Shown here: piece after piece, positions 25,546-34,105 of the stretch | Position numbering within the stretch: the first letter of the stretch is position 1 | How the letters are laid out: every line of letters begins with the position of its first letter | Assembly: GCA_934525065.1 (NCBI GenBank) | Contig: CAKSYX010000008.1 | Coordinates: 1-64,000 of the forward strand | Length of the DNA stretch: 64,000 bases | From: an uncultured Eubacteriales bacterium | GTDB taxonomy: Bacteria; Bacillota; Clostridia; Oscillospirales; Acutalibacteraceae | Reading direction: 5' to 3' | Program-made: the position numbers and the translations under genes | Notes under the pieces: model-generated | Databases searched by the model: none | Seen by the model: only the letters and a program-made list of their open reading frames with translations | Told to the model about the DNA's origin: nothing

Positions 25546-26169
25546 ATGTCTGAAAATTTGGCCCTGAAGAAACAAAAAGAAGACAGAAGAGTTAAAAGAA
25601 CAAAAAAGAACCTCAGAGACAGCCTTTTCACTCTTCTTGAAGAAAAGAATATCAATCAAATCACCGTCACAGAGCTTACAACCCTTGCCGATGTCAACCG
25701 TTCGACATTTTACCTTTATTACAACGATATTTTCGATATGATGGATAAGATTCAGCAGGAGATATATGCTGTTTTTGTTGAAACGGTTGTCAATTTCAAA
25801 AATGATTTTGAAGACATCGAGAGCATAATTGCCTATTGCTCAAGGTTCCTTGAATTTTGCAAGGAGAATTACAGTGTTTGCCGCTTCATTACTCGCAACG
25901 ACTGCAACAACCATCTGGCGGAAAAAATCAAGCTTGCGGTTCGCTGTGTGATCCCCGACTCGGCCGTGTATTATCCGGACAACGACCCGAGAAGCTATTT
26001 GACAACCTTTGCAATCTCCGGTATGCTGGCAACGATCCTCGAATGGATGAACAACGGAATGAAAATTCCCGTTGAAGATATGGCAAGGTTCCTAAGCTAT
26101 ACATATTTCCTCGGCTCAAAAAGCCAGAAGGAAAGCGAAATTTATAAAAAGTATTCACTTTATCGCTGA
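25546..26169 (+). CDS. TetR/AcrR family transcriptional regulator
   Basis: A 207-aa regulator. The DNA-binding domain lies at ~18-65 (RTKKNLRDSLFTLLEEKNIN, ITVTELTTLADVNRSTFYLYY), and the C-terminal domain resembles the TetR_C_7/DhaS-like group common in Firmicutes. The AGGATAAG ribosome-binding site precedes the ATG. It is divergent from a 12-helix membrane protein, its most likely target, and ends in a strong terminator. Ligand unknown. Confidence 0.88.
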   Translation: MSENLALKKQKEDRRVKRTKKNLRDSLFTLLEEKNINQITVTELTTLADVNRSTFYLYYNDIFDMMDKIQQEIYAVFVETVVNFKNDFEDIESIIAYCSRFLEFCKENYSVCRFITRNDCNNHLAEKIKLAVRCVIPDSAVYYPDNDPRSYLTTFAISGMLATILEWMNNGMKIPVEDMARFLSYTYFLGSKSQKESEIYKKYSLYR

Positions 26170-26190
26170 GTGTTTCGGTTGCATATTAAA

Positions 26191-26230
26191 AGGGCTGTTC
26201 CGATTGATTTCGGAGCAGCCCGTATTTTTT
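26191..26230 (+). terminator. Terminator of the TetR gene
   Basis: GGGCTGTTCCGA / TCGGAGCAGCCC hairpin followed by a T-rich run at 26223-26230. Confidence 0.85.
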
Positions 26231-26238
26231 CTGTCGGT

Positions 26239-26859
26239 TTATTTTGAAAGCAGTTCCTTTGGAATACGCCTTTTCTTAAAGTAAAATTCTCTGTCGTGCT
26301 CTCCGATCTCGCGCATAACGCGGCAGGGATTTCCGACTGCAACAACGTTCGCCGGAATGTCTTTTGTCACTACCGAGCCGGCACCGATCACGGTGTTGTC
26401 GCCGATGGTGACGCCCGGCATGATGAGTGCGCCCGCGCCGATCCAGCAGTTTTTGCCGATATGCACCGGCATATTATACTGATAGGCTTCTTCGCGAAGG
26501 GAGGGCAGAATCGGGTGTCCTGCGGTTGCAATGGTAACATTTGGCGCAAACATTGTGCTGTCTCCGACATAGATATGCGTGTCGTCAACAAGGGTGAGGT
26601 TGAAGTTTGCGTAGACGTCTTTTCCGAAGTGGACGTGCTTTCCGCCCCAGTTGGCGCGAAGCGGCGGCTCAATGTAACAGCCGTCTCCGATTTCGGCAAA
26701 CATCTCCTTGAGAAGCTTTTGCCGCTTCTCCTGCTCAAGGGGTCTTGTTGTGTTGTAGTTATAGAGCTTTTCAACAAAAATCAGCTGTTCGCTCACAAGG
26801 CTCTCGTCGCCGGAGCAGTAAAGCTCGCCTGTGTGAAGTTTTTCTTTGAGTTCACTCAT
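26239..26859 (-). CDS. Sugar O-acetyltransferase (maltose/galactoside acetyltransferase type)
   Basis: A 206-aa left-handed beta-helix acetyltransferase with hexapeptide repeats (IGKNCWIGAGALIMPGVTIG, then GAGSVVTKDIP). The N-terminal cap (MSELKEKLHTGELYCSGD) and the catalytic His in TAGHPI are typical of the LacA/Maa/NodL group, which moves acetyl from acetyl-CoA to a sugar hydroxyl in the cytosol. Residues such as NWGGKHVHFG also fit. It lies 20 nt downstream of the DHHW gene on the same strand, so it may be the last gene of the acylation operon, although it may also serve sugar detoxification. Confidence 0.92.
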   Translation of the reverse strand: MSELKEKLHTGELYCSGDESLVSEQLIFVEKLYNYNTTRPLEQEKRQKLLKEMFAEIGDGCYIEPPLRANWGGKHVHFGKDVYANFNLTLVDDTHIYVGDSTMFAPNVTIATAGHPILPSLREEAYQYNMPVHIGKNCWIGAGALIMPGVTIGDNTVIGAGSVVTKDIPANVVAVGNPCRVMREIGEHDREFYFKKRRIPKELLSK

Positions 26860-26879
26860 TGATTTTTCTCCTTTGCTTT

Positions 26880-28055
26880 TCAGCTTTCAAGGGCGGAGAC
26901 GAGCGAAGTGTCGCCGAGGAAGGTGTCCATGTTATAAAGGAACAGAACGTGAGTGAATTTTGTTTCGCTCATTACGGCCTTGAGACTGTCTGAAAAATAT
27001 CTCGGGTCAATAATAACAATTTTGGAAAAATACGGAGTGAGCATCGGCAGCATACAGTTTGCATAGGAATCCTTAAAGACGAGCAGAGCCGCCGAGGTGT
27101 CCGCTGCGGTTGAAATTATCACCTTGTCATAGTTTCCGCCGAGGAAGACCTCATACTGGTTCTTTTGATTGAGCTTCTCTTTTTCAAAAAGCGAGGCGGT
27201 TTTTCGGCTTGACGATTCATAGAGAACGGTGTATTTTCCGCTCTGCTTTTTAGGAACACAGATTTCAATTTTATCTGCGGAGTCTTTTACTGCCGCCGAG
27301 GAGGAAAGCGTTCCGCAAAATGATGAGGAAACTGTGTAGAAAGAGTAGCTGCTGTCCTTTGCGCCGAGCTTCCAAACAGAGGAAAGCTCTTTGAAGGCAA
27401 GGTACGCCGCGCGCGTTGTCCAGTGGTGGTCTGTGCGGTAAAAGAGGGCAGCCTTGTCCTCCTGCTTTTCAAAAGCAGCTTTACAGTCTATCCATGAAAC
27501 GCCGTGGAGACCTTTTTTGATTTGTGCAAAGGCATCGTCTCTGTTTTGCAGCTTCAGCGCACCCGGCAGTTTTTCCGGAAGGATATCCGTTGCGTTCGGC
27601 GAAAGAATAAAGGCTTTTTTGAGCTTTTTGTTGTTCCTTGAAAAGGCGGTAACGGCCTTGGTCAGACCTTTGATCTGTTCGGAATTTGCTGTTGCAGGAG
27701 ATTCAAAAAGAAAGCCGTCCCTGCCGATGTAAACGCCGTTTTCCTCCGTCTTTCCTGCGGCGCGGTCAACCTTTGTTTTGAGCGCAATGAGACCGTCACG
27801 GAAGGGAAACTGGTCGTTAAGATAGGTTTCAAAGCTTTTCATAAAGCTGCCGTCAAAAACGGCTGAAAGGGAAAGCTTCGGAAACTGCTTCAGAACGCGA
27901 TTTTCCGTTTCGGATTTTTCGCGGTCTGGCAGAACGGCAGAAAGAATCAAAACACCGAAAATTGCCGCGCAGAAAAGCGAGACAATGACCGTGCAGACCG
28001 AGGTTATTTGCAGACGCTGCTTTTTTTCATGTTCATTGGTGCTGTTTGTGTTCAT
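26880..28055 (-). CDS. DHHW-type membrane-anchored SGNH-like protein
   Basis: A 391-aa protein with one N-terminal membrane helix (~20-42) and an extracytoplasmic domain of the DHHW/AlgX-like type, named for the DHHW box seen here in YRTDHHWT. A GRDGFLFE segment and the late SYANCMLPML block (FKDSYAN carries the Ser) are typical. Related proteins accept an acyl group from an MBOAT partner and pass it to a polysaccharide outside the membrane. It directly follows the MBOAT gene (13 nt), as in alginate- and cellulose-acetylation systems. Family role is known; the glycan modified here is not. Confidence 0.88.
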   Translation of the reverse strand: MNTNSTNEHEKKQRLQITSVCTVIVSLFCAAIFGVLILSAVLPDREKSETENRVLKQFPKLSLSAVFDGSFMKSFETYLNDQFPFRDGLIALKTKVDRAAGKTEENGVYIGRDGFLFESPATANSEQIKGLTKAVTAFSRNNKKLKKAFILSPNATDILPEKLPGALKLQNRDDAFAQIKKGLHGVSWIDCKAAFEKQEDKAALFYRTDHHWTTRAAYLAFKELSSVWKLGAKDSSYSFYTVSSSFCGTLSSSAAVKDSADKIEICVPKKQSGKYTVLYESSSRKTASLFEKEKLNQKNQYEVFLGGNYDKVIISTAADTSAALLVFKDSYANCMLPMLTPYFSKIVIIDPRYFSDSLKAVMSETKFTHVLFLYNMDTFLGDTSLVSALES

Positions 28056-28068
28056 TTAACTGACCTCA

Positions 28069-29484
28069 TCAGAATCTGAAATAAAGGAAAGGGTTGTATG
28101 TGCTGCTGACAATGAAAATAATGCAGAGGATGAAAACGAGCATATAGCCGAACGCCTGAACGCTGAGCTTTGCCGTTTGATTTTTGAGCGTCGGGAGTTT
28201 TTTGAAAAAGCCGAGCGCGCTCAGACTCATCACTGCAAACGGGAAGATGTTCGTTTTGAGGGTATAAAGCGTGGAGCTCGAAGCAAAACCGTTCGCGCCG
28301 AACATTGAACCGAGGAACGAAACGGCCGAAGAAAGCGTTTCGCTTGAGAAAAATACCCAGCCGACAACGACAATAAACATTGTGATTATTCTTCGAATCG
28401 GGCGCGGAAGCTTTTCCTGAATGCCTTTGAAAACGTACTTTTCCGCAATGAGCAAAATTCCGTAAAACGCGCCCCAGGCAACAAAGTTCCAGCTTGCCCC
28501 GTGCCAAAGACCGGTCAGGCACCAGACAACGGCGATATTGAAAATCGTTCTTGCCGTGCCCTTTCTGTTGCCGCCGAGAGGAATGTATACATAGTCGCGG
28601 AACCAGCTTGAAAGCGAAATATGCCAGCGGCTCCAAAAGTCCTTGATGCTTTCCGCGCAATAGGGAAAGTTGAAGTTCTGAACAAAATCAAAGCCGAACA
28701 TTTTTCCGAGGCCGACGGCCATGTCGCTGTATCCGCTGAAATCAAAGTAGATTTGAAGCGTATAGCAGAGAATGGCAAACCATGCGTCAACCGAGGAGAG
28801 CTTTTCCGCTCCGCCGGCGGCGAGGTTCGTGTAAACCGCGCCAATCGTATTTGCAAAGATGACCTTTTTTCCGAGACCGCGGATGAAAAAGAGAATTCCG
28901 GCGGTGAATTTGCGGATTGTGTGTGTTCTTCCTGAAAGCTGCCTTTCAATGTCATTGTATTGAACAATGGGGCCTGCAATTAGCTGTGGGAACATCGAAA
29001 TATAGGTTGCAAAATTCAAAAGGCTGTATTGAACGCTGCAGTCTCCGCGATAGACGTCAATAATATATGAAAGCACCTGGAAGGTATAAAACGAAATACC
29101 GACCGGCAAAGCAAAGGCTTCATATTTTATGTTCAGCGAAAAAATTGAATTGATGTTTTCAACAACAAAGCCGGAGTATTTGAAGAAGGCGAGGATTCCC
29201 AGGTTGAAAAGAATTGCACAGACAAAAAGGGCCTTGCGCTTTTTGTCGCTCCCCGCGTTTTTTTCAAGGTCAATGCCGATGTTGAAGTTGAAAAAGATGC
29301 TCAAAAGCATCAGAACAATATATACCGGTTCGCCCCAAGCGTAGAACACAAGGCTTGAGAGGCAAAGAACCGCATTTTTTTTGGTAAGCTCTTTTTGCTC
29401 GTCATTCCTGAAGAACTTCAAAAAGTATAGCAGAAGGACAACAGGAAGGAAAACGAACAAAAAGGCGGCACTGCTGAAAACCAT
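28069..29484 (-). CDS. MBOAT family O-acyltransferase (AlgI/DltB-like)
   Basis: A 471-aa integral membrane protein with roughly a dozen helices. The MBOAT signature is clear: YFDFSGYSDMAVGLGKMFGF, FWSRWHISLSSWFRDYVYIPLGG and the invariant His in LTGLWHGASWNF. AlgI-type enzymes move acyl groups from a cytosolic donor across the membrane to partner proteins. It lies between a DUF4358 gene and the DHHW gene in one operon, so the expected path is acyl donor, MBOAT, DHHW/SGNH, then surface polysaccharide. Confidence 0.94.
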   Translation of the reverse strand: MVFSSAAFLFVFLPVVLLLYFLKFFRNDEQKELTKKNAVLCLSSLVFYAWGEPVYIVLMLLSIFFNFNIGIDLEKNAGSDKKRKALFVCAILFNLGILAFFKYSGFVVENINSIFSLNIKYEAFALPVGISFYTFQVLSYIIDVYRGDCSVQYSLLNFATYISMFPQLIAGPIVQYNDIERQLSGRTHTIRKFTAGILFFIRGLGKKVIFANTIGAVYTNLAAGGAEKLSSVDAWFAILCYTLQIYFDFSGYSDMAVGLGKMFGFDFVQNFNFPYCAESIKDFWSRWHISLSSWFRDYVYIPLGGNRKGTARTIFNIAVVWCLTGLWHGASWNFVAWGAFYGILLIAEKYVFKGIQEKLPRPIRRIITMFIVVVGWVFFSSETLSSAVSFLGSMFGANGFASSSTLYTLKTNIFPFAVMSLSALGFFKKLPTLKNQTAKLSVQAFGYMLVFILCIIFIVSSTYNPFLYFRF

Positions 29485-29499
29485 TGGGCAAACTCCTTT

Positions 29500-29970
29500 T
29501 TACAACGCTTTTTTGAAGGCTTCGACAAATTTTTCCGGTGAATCGGAAACGGTGAACATGATGAACTTTCCTTTTTTTTGCAGCGCGTAGTTTTCAAGCA
29601 GAGCGCTTTGTTCGGGAGCGTAGTTTTTAAAGAGCGCCTTTTTTTCTTCAATGCGGCTCTTGATTTTTTCAACTATTGCGTCAACGTCGTCCTTGCTTTT
29701 AGCTTCAACCAAAAGCAGCTCACGAACCTCCATGACTGAATCGGAGGAGATATAAAGAACGTTTTCAACGTCCTTTTCGCCGAAGGAGAATTCCTTTTTG
29801 AGCGTGGCATTGTCCCGAACCTTGAGGTAGCTCAGATCTTCGGCAAGAAAGACCTTTTCAAAAACCTCCTTGGCGCTTTTTGTGCCCGCACTGTTTTGAA
29901 AAAACAAAAAACCGATGAAAACAAAAAGCAAAACAACGCTGATAATTTCGCCCCGCCTTTGTTTGCTCAT
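29500..29970 (-). CDS. DUF4358 domain-containing membrane-anchored protein
   Basis: A 156-aa protein with an N-terminal membrane helix (~9-25, IISVVLLFVFIGFLFFQ) and an extracytoplasmic DUF4358 domain (KKEFSFGEKDVENVLYIS, VMEVRELLLVEAKS). The family is of unknown function but commonly sits beside MBOAT and DHHW genes in Clostridia, as here. Its first codon overlaps the end of the upstream SGNH gene by four bases. It may be an accessory subunit of the acylation machine. Confidence 0.8.
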   Translation of the reverse strand: MSKQRRGEIISVVLLFVFIGFLFFQNSAGTKSAKEVFEKVFLAEDLSYLKVRDNATLKKEFSFGEKDVENVLYISSDSVMEVRELLLVEAKSKDDVDAIVEKIKSRIEEKKALFKNYAPEQSALLENYALQKKGKFIMFTVSDSPEKFVEAFKKAL

Positions 29971-30773
29971 GCGTATATCTCCATTTCTTTCATTATATAT
30001 TTAAGCCAGTATTTGCTGTAAAACGCGGCGGAAAGGTGGATTCCGTCGGCTCCGTAAAATTCGTTGTGACCCTTGAAAACGGGTGAAGAGTCAAGATATT
30101 CAACCTTCAGCTCCTTACACATTCCAATGAGCCTTTTGTTGTATCTTGAAACATATTTAAAGCGTTTTGCCGTTGCAACGGAAGTATCAACCGGAAAAAG
30201 CAGGCTGACGATTATTCTCGTGTCCGGCAGCTTTTTTTTGAGCGTTTTAAGGTCCTTTGTGTATTGATTGATGAACGAATCAACGTGATACTGCTGATCG
30301 CCTATCATGTTCAGTCCGTAGTGAAGAATGAGCACAGGAGGTTTGATTGAAATCAGCTTCGGCATGACCTCTTCAAGGTGATAGAGACTTGCGCTGACCT
30401 TTGTGAAAAGGTGGCTGGAGTTGAGGATGCCGTAGGCCTCAAGGCCTTCCATCAGCGAATCCCCGGCAATATATACCCTTGAAAAGACCTTGCGGTAGGA
30501 GAGCTTTCCTTTTTCAATCTGTTTGATTTGTTTTTCAACGATAGTGTTAGCGGCAGGTTTGTCGAGGACGTAGGTTCGCTTATCCTCGGCGGCCTTGACG
30601 GCCTTGTCTGCTTTTTCAACGGACACTTCCCCTAGACTTTCAACGACAGAAAGGCCTTCGGAAACATTTTCCGAGGGCGGGGTTTTATTTGAACTTATTG
30701 CAATTAGGTTGCACAGCGGATAGATGATGATAACAAGCAATGCAACAACGGAAAAGAGGACTTTTTTCAACAT
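29967..30773 (-). CDS. SGNH/GDSL-type hydrolase, membrane anchored
   Basis: A 268-aa protein with an N-terminal anchor helix (~5-27), a Glu/Lys-rich stalk (~30-95) and an SGNH domain: nucleophile Ser in YIAGDSLMEG, Gly/Asn in HYGLNMIGD, and Asp/His in GADGIHLS. Such enzymes act as acyltransferases or deacylases on surface polysaccharides. First gene of the minus-strand operon SGNH-DUF4358-MBOAT-DHHW. AGGAG precedes the ATG at 30773 and a promoter lies at 30830-30859. Confidence 0.87.
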   Translation of the reverse strand: MLKKVLFSVVALLVIIIYPLCNLIAISSNKTPPSENVSEGLSVVESLGEVSVEKADKAVKAAEDKRTYVLDKPAANTIVEKQIKQIEKGKLSYRKVFSRVYIAGDSLMEGLEAYGILNSSHLFTKVSASLYHLEEVMPKLISIKPPVLILHYGLNMIGDQQYHVDSFINQYTKDLKTLKKKLPDTRIIVSLLFPVDTSVATAKRFKYVSRYNKRLIGMCKELKVEYLDSSPVFKGHNEFYGADGIHLSAAFYSKYWLKYIMKEMEIYA

Positions 30774-30829
30774 AATTCTCCTCAGCTTAAGTGTTTAAAC
30801 GGGAAATATTAAAATTCATATCAGTAGTT

Positions 30830-30859
30830 ATTCTATCACCCAAAGCTCAAATAAATCAA
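30830..30859 (-). promoter_or_regulatory. Promoter of the polysaccharide-acylation operon
   Basis: Minus-strand TTGATT (30854-30859), 18-nt spacer, TAGAAT (30830-30835). Confidence 0.6.
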
Positions 30860-30990
30860 TAGTCATTTCTCATAATTCACGGTTATTTAACAACAAATTT
30901 ATGTGCATAATTCAGGTGAAATTTTTGCCTGATTTTAAAAAGAGACAGCGGTTGCTTTTTTGTCTTTTTTTCATCTCAAACATACGATAT

Positions 30991-31026
30991 AAAAAAACGG
31001 CCGCTTTGAAAACAACAAAGCAGCCG
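30991..31026 (-). terminator. Terminator of ackA
   Basis: CGGCTGCTTTG / CAAAGCGGCCG on the minus strand, followed by TTTTTTT. Confidence 0.85.
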
Positions 31027-31056
31027 AATAAAAATTTTTTATATTTGCAAGAAGGC

Positions 31057-32319
31057 TTATTTCGCAACGGCGATGTCGTAAGTGTCTATTGCAATCATAA
31101 GCTCTTCATCGGTCGGGAGAACGAGCAGCTTGAGGGTGCTGTCCTCGGTTGAAATTTCAATTTCTTCGCCTCTGACGTGGTTGGCTTCTTCGTCAACCTT
31201 TGTTCCGAGAAAGGCGAGCTTTTCTGCAACTCTTGTGCGGTAATGGGGGTTGTTTTCGCCGATTCCGCCGGTGAAAACAACAGCGTCAACGCCGCCCATT
31301 TCAGCCGCAAGGCCGCCGATGAGCTTTGTCAGCTGGTGGCAGAACATCGCTTCAACAAGCATTGCGCGCCTGTCGCCGTTTTTTGCTCTGTTTTCAATTG
31401 TGCGGTTGTCGCTGGTTGCTTCGTTGTTTTCGTCGTCCTCGGTAAGGCCGAGCATACCGGACTTCTTGTTGAGGAGGGTGTCAACCTCCTGAGCGGTGAG
31501 ACCTTCCTTTTCCATAATGAACGGAATGATCGCCGGGTCGATCGAGCCGGAACGGGTGCCCATCATGATTCCCTCAAGCGGAGTGAGACCCATCGTTGTG
31601 TCAACGCATTTTCCGCCGACGATTGCGGAAAGGGAGGAGCCGTTGCCGAGGTGGCAGGTAACAACGCGAAGCTTTGCCGGGTCATACTTGCCGGGATATT
31701 TTTTGGCGAGGAAGTCTTCGGTTCTCAGCGCAATGTATCTGTGGCTGGTTCCGTGGAAGCCGTAGCGGCGGATTCCGTATTCCTTGTAGTACCTGTATGG
31801 AAGAGCATACATATACGCCTCCTCCGGAATGGTCTGGTGGAAGGCAGTGTCAAAAACGGCAACCTGCGGAATACCCTTCATAATTTTCTCGCATACCTCT
31901 ATACCCATGAGGTTTGCCGGGTTGTGGAGAGGGCCGAGAGGAATGCACTCGCGGATAGCTTCTTTAACGCTCCCGGTAACGAGAACGGAGCCGCTGAATT
32001 TTTCTCCGCCGTGGAGAACTCTGTGGCCGACGGCTGCAATTTCATCCATTGAGGAAAGAACACCGAACTTTTTACCGGTGAGGGTCTCAATGAGGGTGTT
32101 GATCGCGTCTGCGTGCGTTGCATATGGAGCAAGCGGCTCTTTTTCAATAACCTTGACAAGCTTTCCGCTTTCGTTCGGAAGCTTATGGGTAAAGGTGGGC
32201 TTCGGCGTAGTCAACTGTTCAAAAATTCCGTTGGCAAGCACCTCCTGCTCCGGCATACGGAAAACAGTGTACTTCAGTGAGGAGCTGCCGGCGTTGACGA
32301 TAAGTTCTTTTACACTCAT
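31057..32319 (-). CDS. ackA: Acetate kinase
   Basis: A 420-aa ASKHA-fold kinase that makes ATP and acetate from acetyl phosphate and ADP in the cytosol. The sequence has NAGSSSLKY at the N-terminus, GHRVLHGG, DTAFHQT, GFHGTSHRY, HLGNGSS, GGKCVDTTMG and FTGGIGENN, all family signatures. The length is slightly above the usual ~400 residues. It stands alone; the usual partner pta is not adjacent. This points to fermentative metabolism with acetate as an end product. Confidence 0.97.
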   Translation of the reverse strand: MSVKELIVNAGSSSLKYTVFRMPEQEVLANGIFEQLTTPKPTFTHKLPNESGKLVKVIEKEPLAPYATHADAINTLIETLTGKKFGVLSSMDEIAAVGHRVLHGGEKFSGSVLVTGSVKEAIRECIPLGPLHNPANLMGIEVCEKIMKGIPQVAVFDTAFHQTIPEEAYMYALPYRYYKEYGIRRYGFHGTSHRYIALRTEDFLAKKYPGKYDPAKLRVVTCHLGNGSSLSAIVGGKCVDTTMGLTPLEGIMMGTRSGSIDPAIIPFIMEKEGLTAQEVDTLLNKKSGMLGLTEDDENNEATSDNRTIENRAKNGDRRAMLVEAMFCHQLTKLIGGLAAEMGGVDAVVFTGGIGENNPHYRTRVAEKLAFLGTKVDEEANHVRGEEIEISTEDSTLKLLVLPTDEELMIAIDTYDIAVAK

Positions 32320-32752
32320 TTTTTAGTCTCCTTTAGTCTTATATCTCATTGAACGGACAACGCCGAAAAGCGGCGCGAACAGACAATGATCAAATTAACA
32401 CAGGATATTATATCATAGCCTTTTTCATTTTTCCATAGCTTTTTTAATTCTTTTCAGCAATGTTCACTGTTTATTAAGGCTGAATTAGAACATTGAACGC
32501 CAAACTGACCAAAAAGCACATGATTTTGTTGTTGAAACAGTCAATTGATTTTTTGATTCCTGCGGCGTACAATTACTTGTGTAATCGGGAAAGCGGTCTG
32601 CCGACCGCGTATAGCATGGAAAAATGCTTTTAAAAAGGGAAATACGAAAAGCGAGACAGACTTTTTTAAAAGCCTGTCTCATTTGCCTTTTATGCGGGAA
32701 TTAAGTTTTGCATGGCTGATTGGTTATTTTGCCTGAAAGGGGTAATATATTT
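32320..32752. other. 433-nt region between ackA and the EEP gene, with possible structured RNA
   Basis: On the minus strand, TATAAT (32407-32412) with a weak -35 box near TGGAAA probably drives ackA. On the plus strand, TTGATT (32545-32550), 17 nt, TACAAT (32568-32573) starts a ~170-nt leader. That leader has three hairpins in a row: GCGGTC/GACCGC, AGCAT/ATGCT and GAGACAG/CTGTCTC (~32657-32690). The last could be an attenuator or the end of a small RNA of ~115 nt. No known riboswitch class is recognised. Confidence 0.5.
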
Positions 32753-33811
32753 ATGAAAAAGACAAGCAAGCTTCTCAGCGTGTTTTTGGCCTGTGTTTTG
32801 CTTTTATCTGCGCTTCCTGCGCTGACACTGGCATCGCAGGTGAAAACCGTTTCCTTCTGCAACTACAATGTTTCCGGCTTGCCGGATTTCAAGGCCTTTA
32901 TCGGCAAAGGCGAAAAGGATGTGAAGCAGAATCAGCTTGACATCGGCGGCATTCTCACCTCAAAAAATTATGATGTAATTGCGGTTCAGGAGGATTTCGG
33001 CTACCACAGCAGTCTCAAAAAAACGCTCGCCGGCTTTGATTATGAAACACAGCACACCGGAGGCGTTCCCGGCGGCGACGGTATGAATATCTATTCAAAA
33101 TATCCGCTATACAATGAAACGCGCATAAAATGGGAGAAGGCTTACGGCGTGATTGCAAACGGCGCCGATGAGATGACGCCGAAGGGCATTCTTTACTGTG
33201 TGCTTGACCTTGGCGACGGTGTTTTGGTTGACTTTTATGACATTCACGCCGACGCTTACGGAGACAGCGGCTCAAGAGAAGCAAGAAGAGACAACTTCAG
33301 ACAGCTCTCCGAGCTTATCAATTCAAAAGGCACTGACAGGCCCGTCATTGCTACCGGCGACTTCAATACTTATTTCTACGACAACGAATATGACGACGGA
33401 CTGAGTGAGTATTTTCTTGAAGGCTGCGGTATGAAGGAAGCTTGGGTCGAACTTTATAACAACGGAGATTACAAAGATTTTTCCTCCTTCCGTGCAACCG
33501 GCGTTGAGGAGTGGGGAAACTGGAATTCAGTCGAGAAGTTCTTTTACCGTGACGGCGGCGGAGTGAAGGTAGTTCCCGAGTCCTTTGCCTATGAGTTCTT
33601 CAAAAACGGAAGTGGAAAAACTCTTTCCGACCATGCTTCGGCCTCGGCAACTTTTTCGTTTGAAAAAACCGCCGATTTCGAGCAAAGCGATATTGAACTT
33701 TCGGTAACAAAAAGAAACGAGCTGAATGATTTCATAAAGAAGCTGTTCGTTCTCATTACCGACTTTTTCAAGGCACTTGCTCATATTGATGAGCTGAAAG
33801 GTGAAATATGA
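32753..33811 (+). CDS. Secreted endonuclease/exonuclease/phosphatase family protein
   Basis: A 352-aa exported EEP-fold protein. Signal peptide at 1-28 (LLSVFLACVLLLSALPALTLA); NYNVSGLPDF, the metal Glu in VIAVQEDFGYHS, DFYDIHADA, ATGDFNTYF and the terminal SDHASASA form the catalytic site. This arrangement is close to secreted phosphodiesterases such as sphingomyelinase-C-like enzymes. After the domain is an amphipathic helix tail (LNDFIKKLFVLITDFFKALA). The ATG at 32753 follows AAAGGGG; an upstream in-frame ATG precedes the signal peptide. It is preceded by an unusually structured leader. Confidence 0.85.
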   Translation: MKKTSKLLSVFLACVLLLSALPALTLASQVKTVSFCNYNVSGLPDFKAFIGKGEKDVKQNQLDIGGILTSKNYDVIAVQEDFGYHSSLKKTLAGFDYETQHTGGVPGGDGMNIYSKYPLYNETRIKWEKAYGVIANGADEMTPKGILYCVLDLGDGVLVDFYDIHADAYGDSGSREARRDNFRQLSELINSKGTDRPVIATGDFNTYFYDNEYDDGLSEYFLEGCGMKEAWVELYNNGDYKDFSSFRATGVEEWGNWNSVEKFFYRDGGGVKVVPESFAYEFFKNGSGKTLSDHASASATFSFEKTADFEQSDIELSVTKRNELNDFIKKLFVLITDFFKALAHIDELKGEI

Positions 33812-33817
33812 AATTGA

Positions 33818-33856
33818 TGAACGTTCCGGAGACTTCCGGGACGTTCATTTTGTTTT
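33818..33856 (+). terminator. Terminator of the secreted EEP gene
   Basis: TGAACGTTCCGGA / TCCGGGACGTTCA hairpin followed by TTTTGTTTTG. Confidence 0.85.
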
Positions 33857-33925
33857 GTGCCCGGTATAAAGAAAAGCGATGACGGATAATAGCCGAAAAG
33901 TATACCTAGGTTTTTTCTTTTGCTC

Positions 33926-33954
33926 TTGACAGATGTGTGGCGCGGTGCTATAAT
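33926..33954 (+). promoter_or_regulatory. Promoter of the sulfur-assimilation operon
   Basis: TTGACA (33926-33931), 17-nt spacer, TATAAT (33949-33954), a perfect consensus. Transcription would start near 33961, 25 nt before the leader peptide. Confidence 0.9.
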
Positions 33955-33985
33955 CTCAACAACCTATTAAAAAGGTGGGTTTATT

Positions 33986-34051
33986 ATGCAATTGTTTTTC
34001 ACCTCGCTTTTGCGCAGCAACTTCCGCTTCGGACGAATGGAACGATGTTGA
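33986..34051 (+). CDS. 21-aa leader peptide upstream of metY-cysK
   Basis: A short reading frame, MQLFFTSLLRSNFRFGRM and then Glu-Arg-Cys-stop, with a good ribosome-binding site (AAAGGTGGG) seven bases upstream and a consensus promoter just before it. It precedes two sulfur genes by 54 nt. A terminal Cys codon next to the stop is what a cysteine-sensing leader peptide would need, and Arg/Leu-rich leader peptides ending in Cys precede sulfur genes in Actinobacteria. No clear terminator lies between it and metY, so control could be translational. The regulatory role is inference; the reading frame and signals are plain. Confidence 0.6.
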   Translation: MQLFFTSLLRSNFRFGRMERC

Positions 34052-34105
34052 CATTTTTTGAGACGCGGTTTAAAATTGTTACAGAAAAGCGAAAGGAAGA
34101 TTTGA

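Noticed and set aside
31177..32052. 291-aa plus-strand frame opposite ackA
   Set aside because: An antisense shadow of a highly conserved housekeeping gene, with no start signals.
33955..34105. S-box (SAM) or T-box riboswitch ahead of metY
   Set aside because: The leader is only ~145 nt, none of the conserved SAM-aptamer or T-box sequences are present, and a leader peptide frame occupies it.
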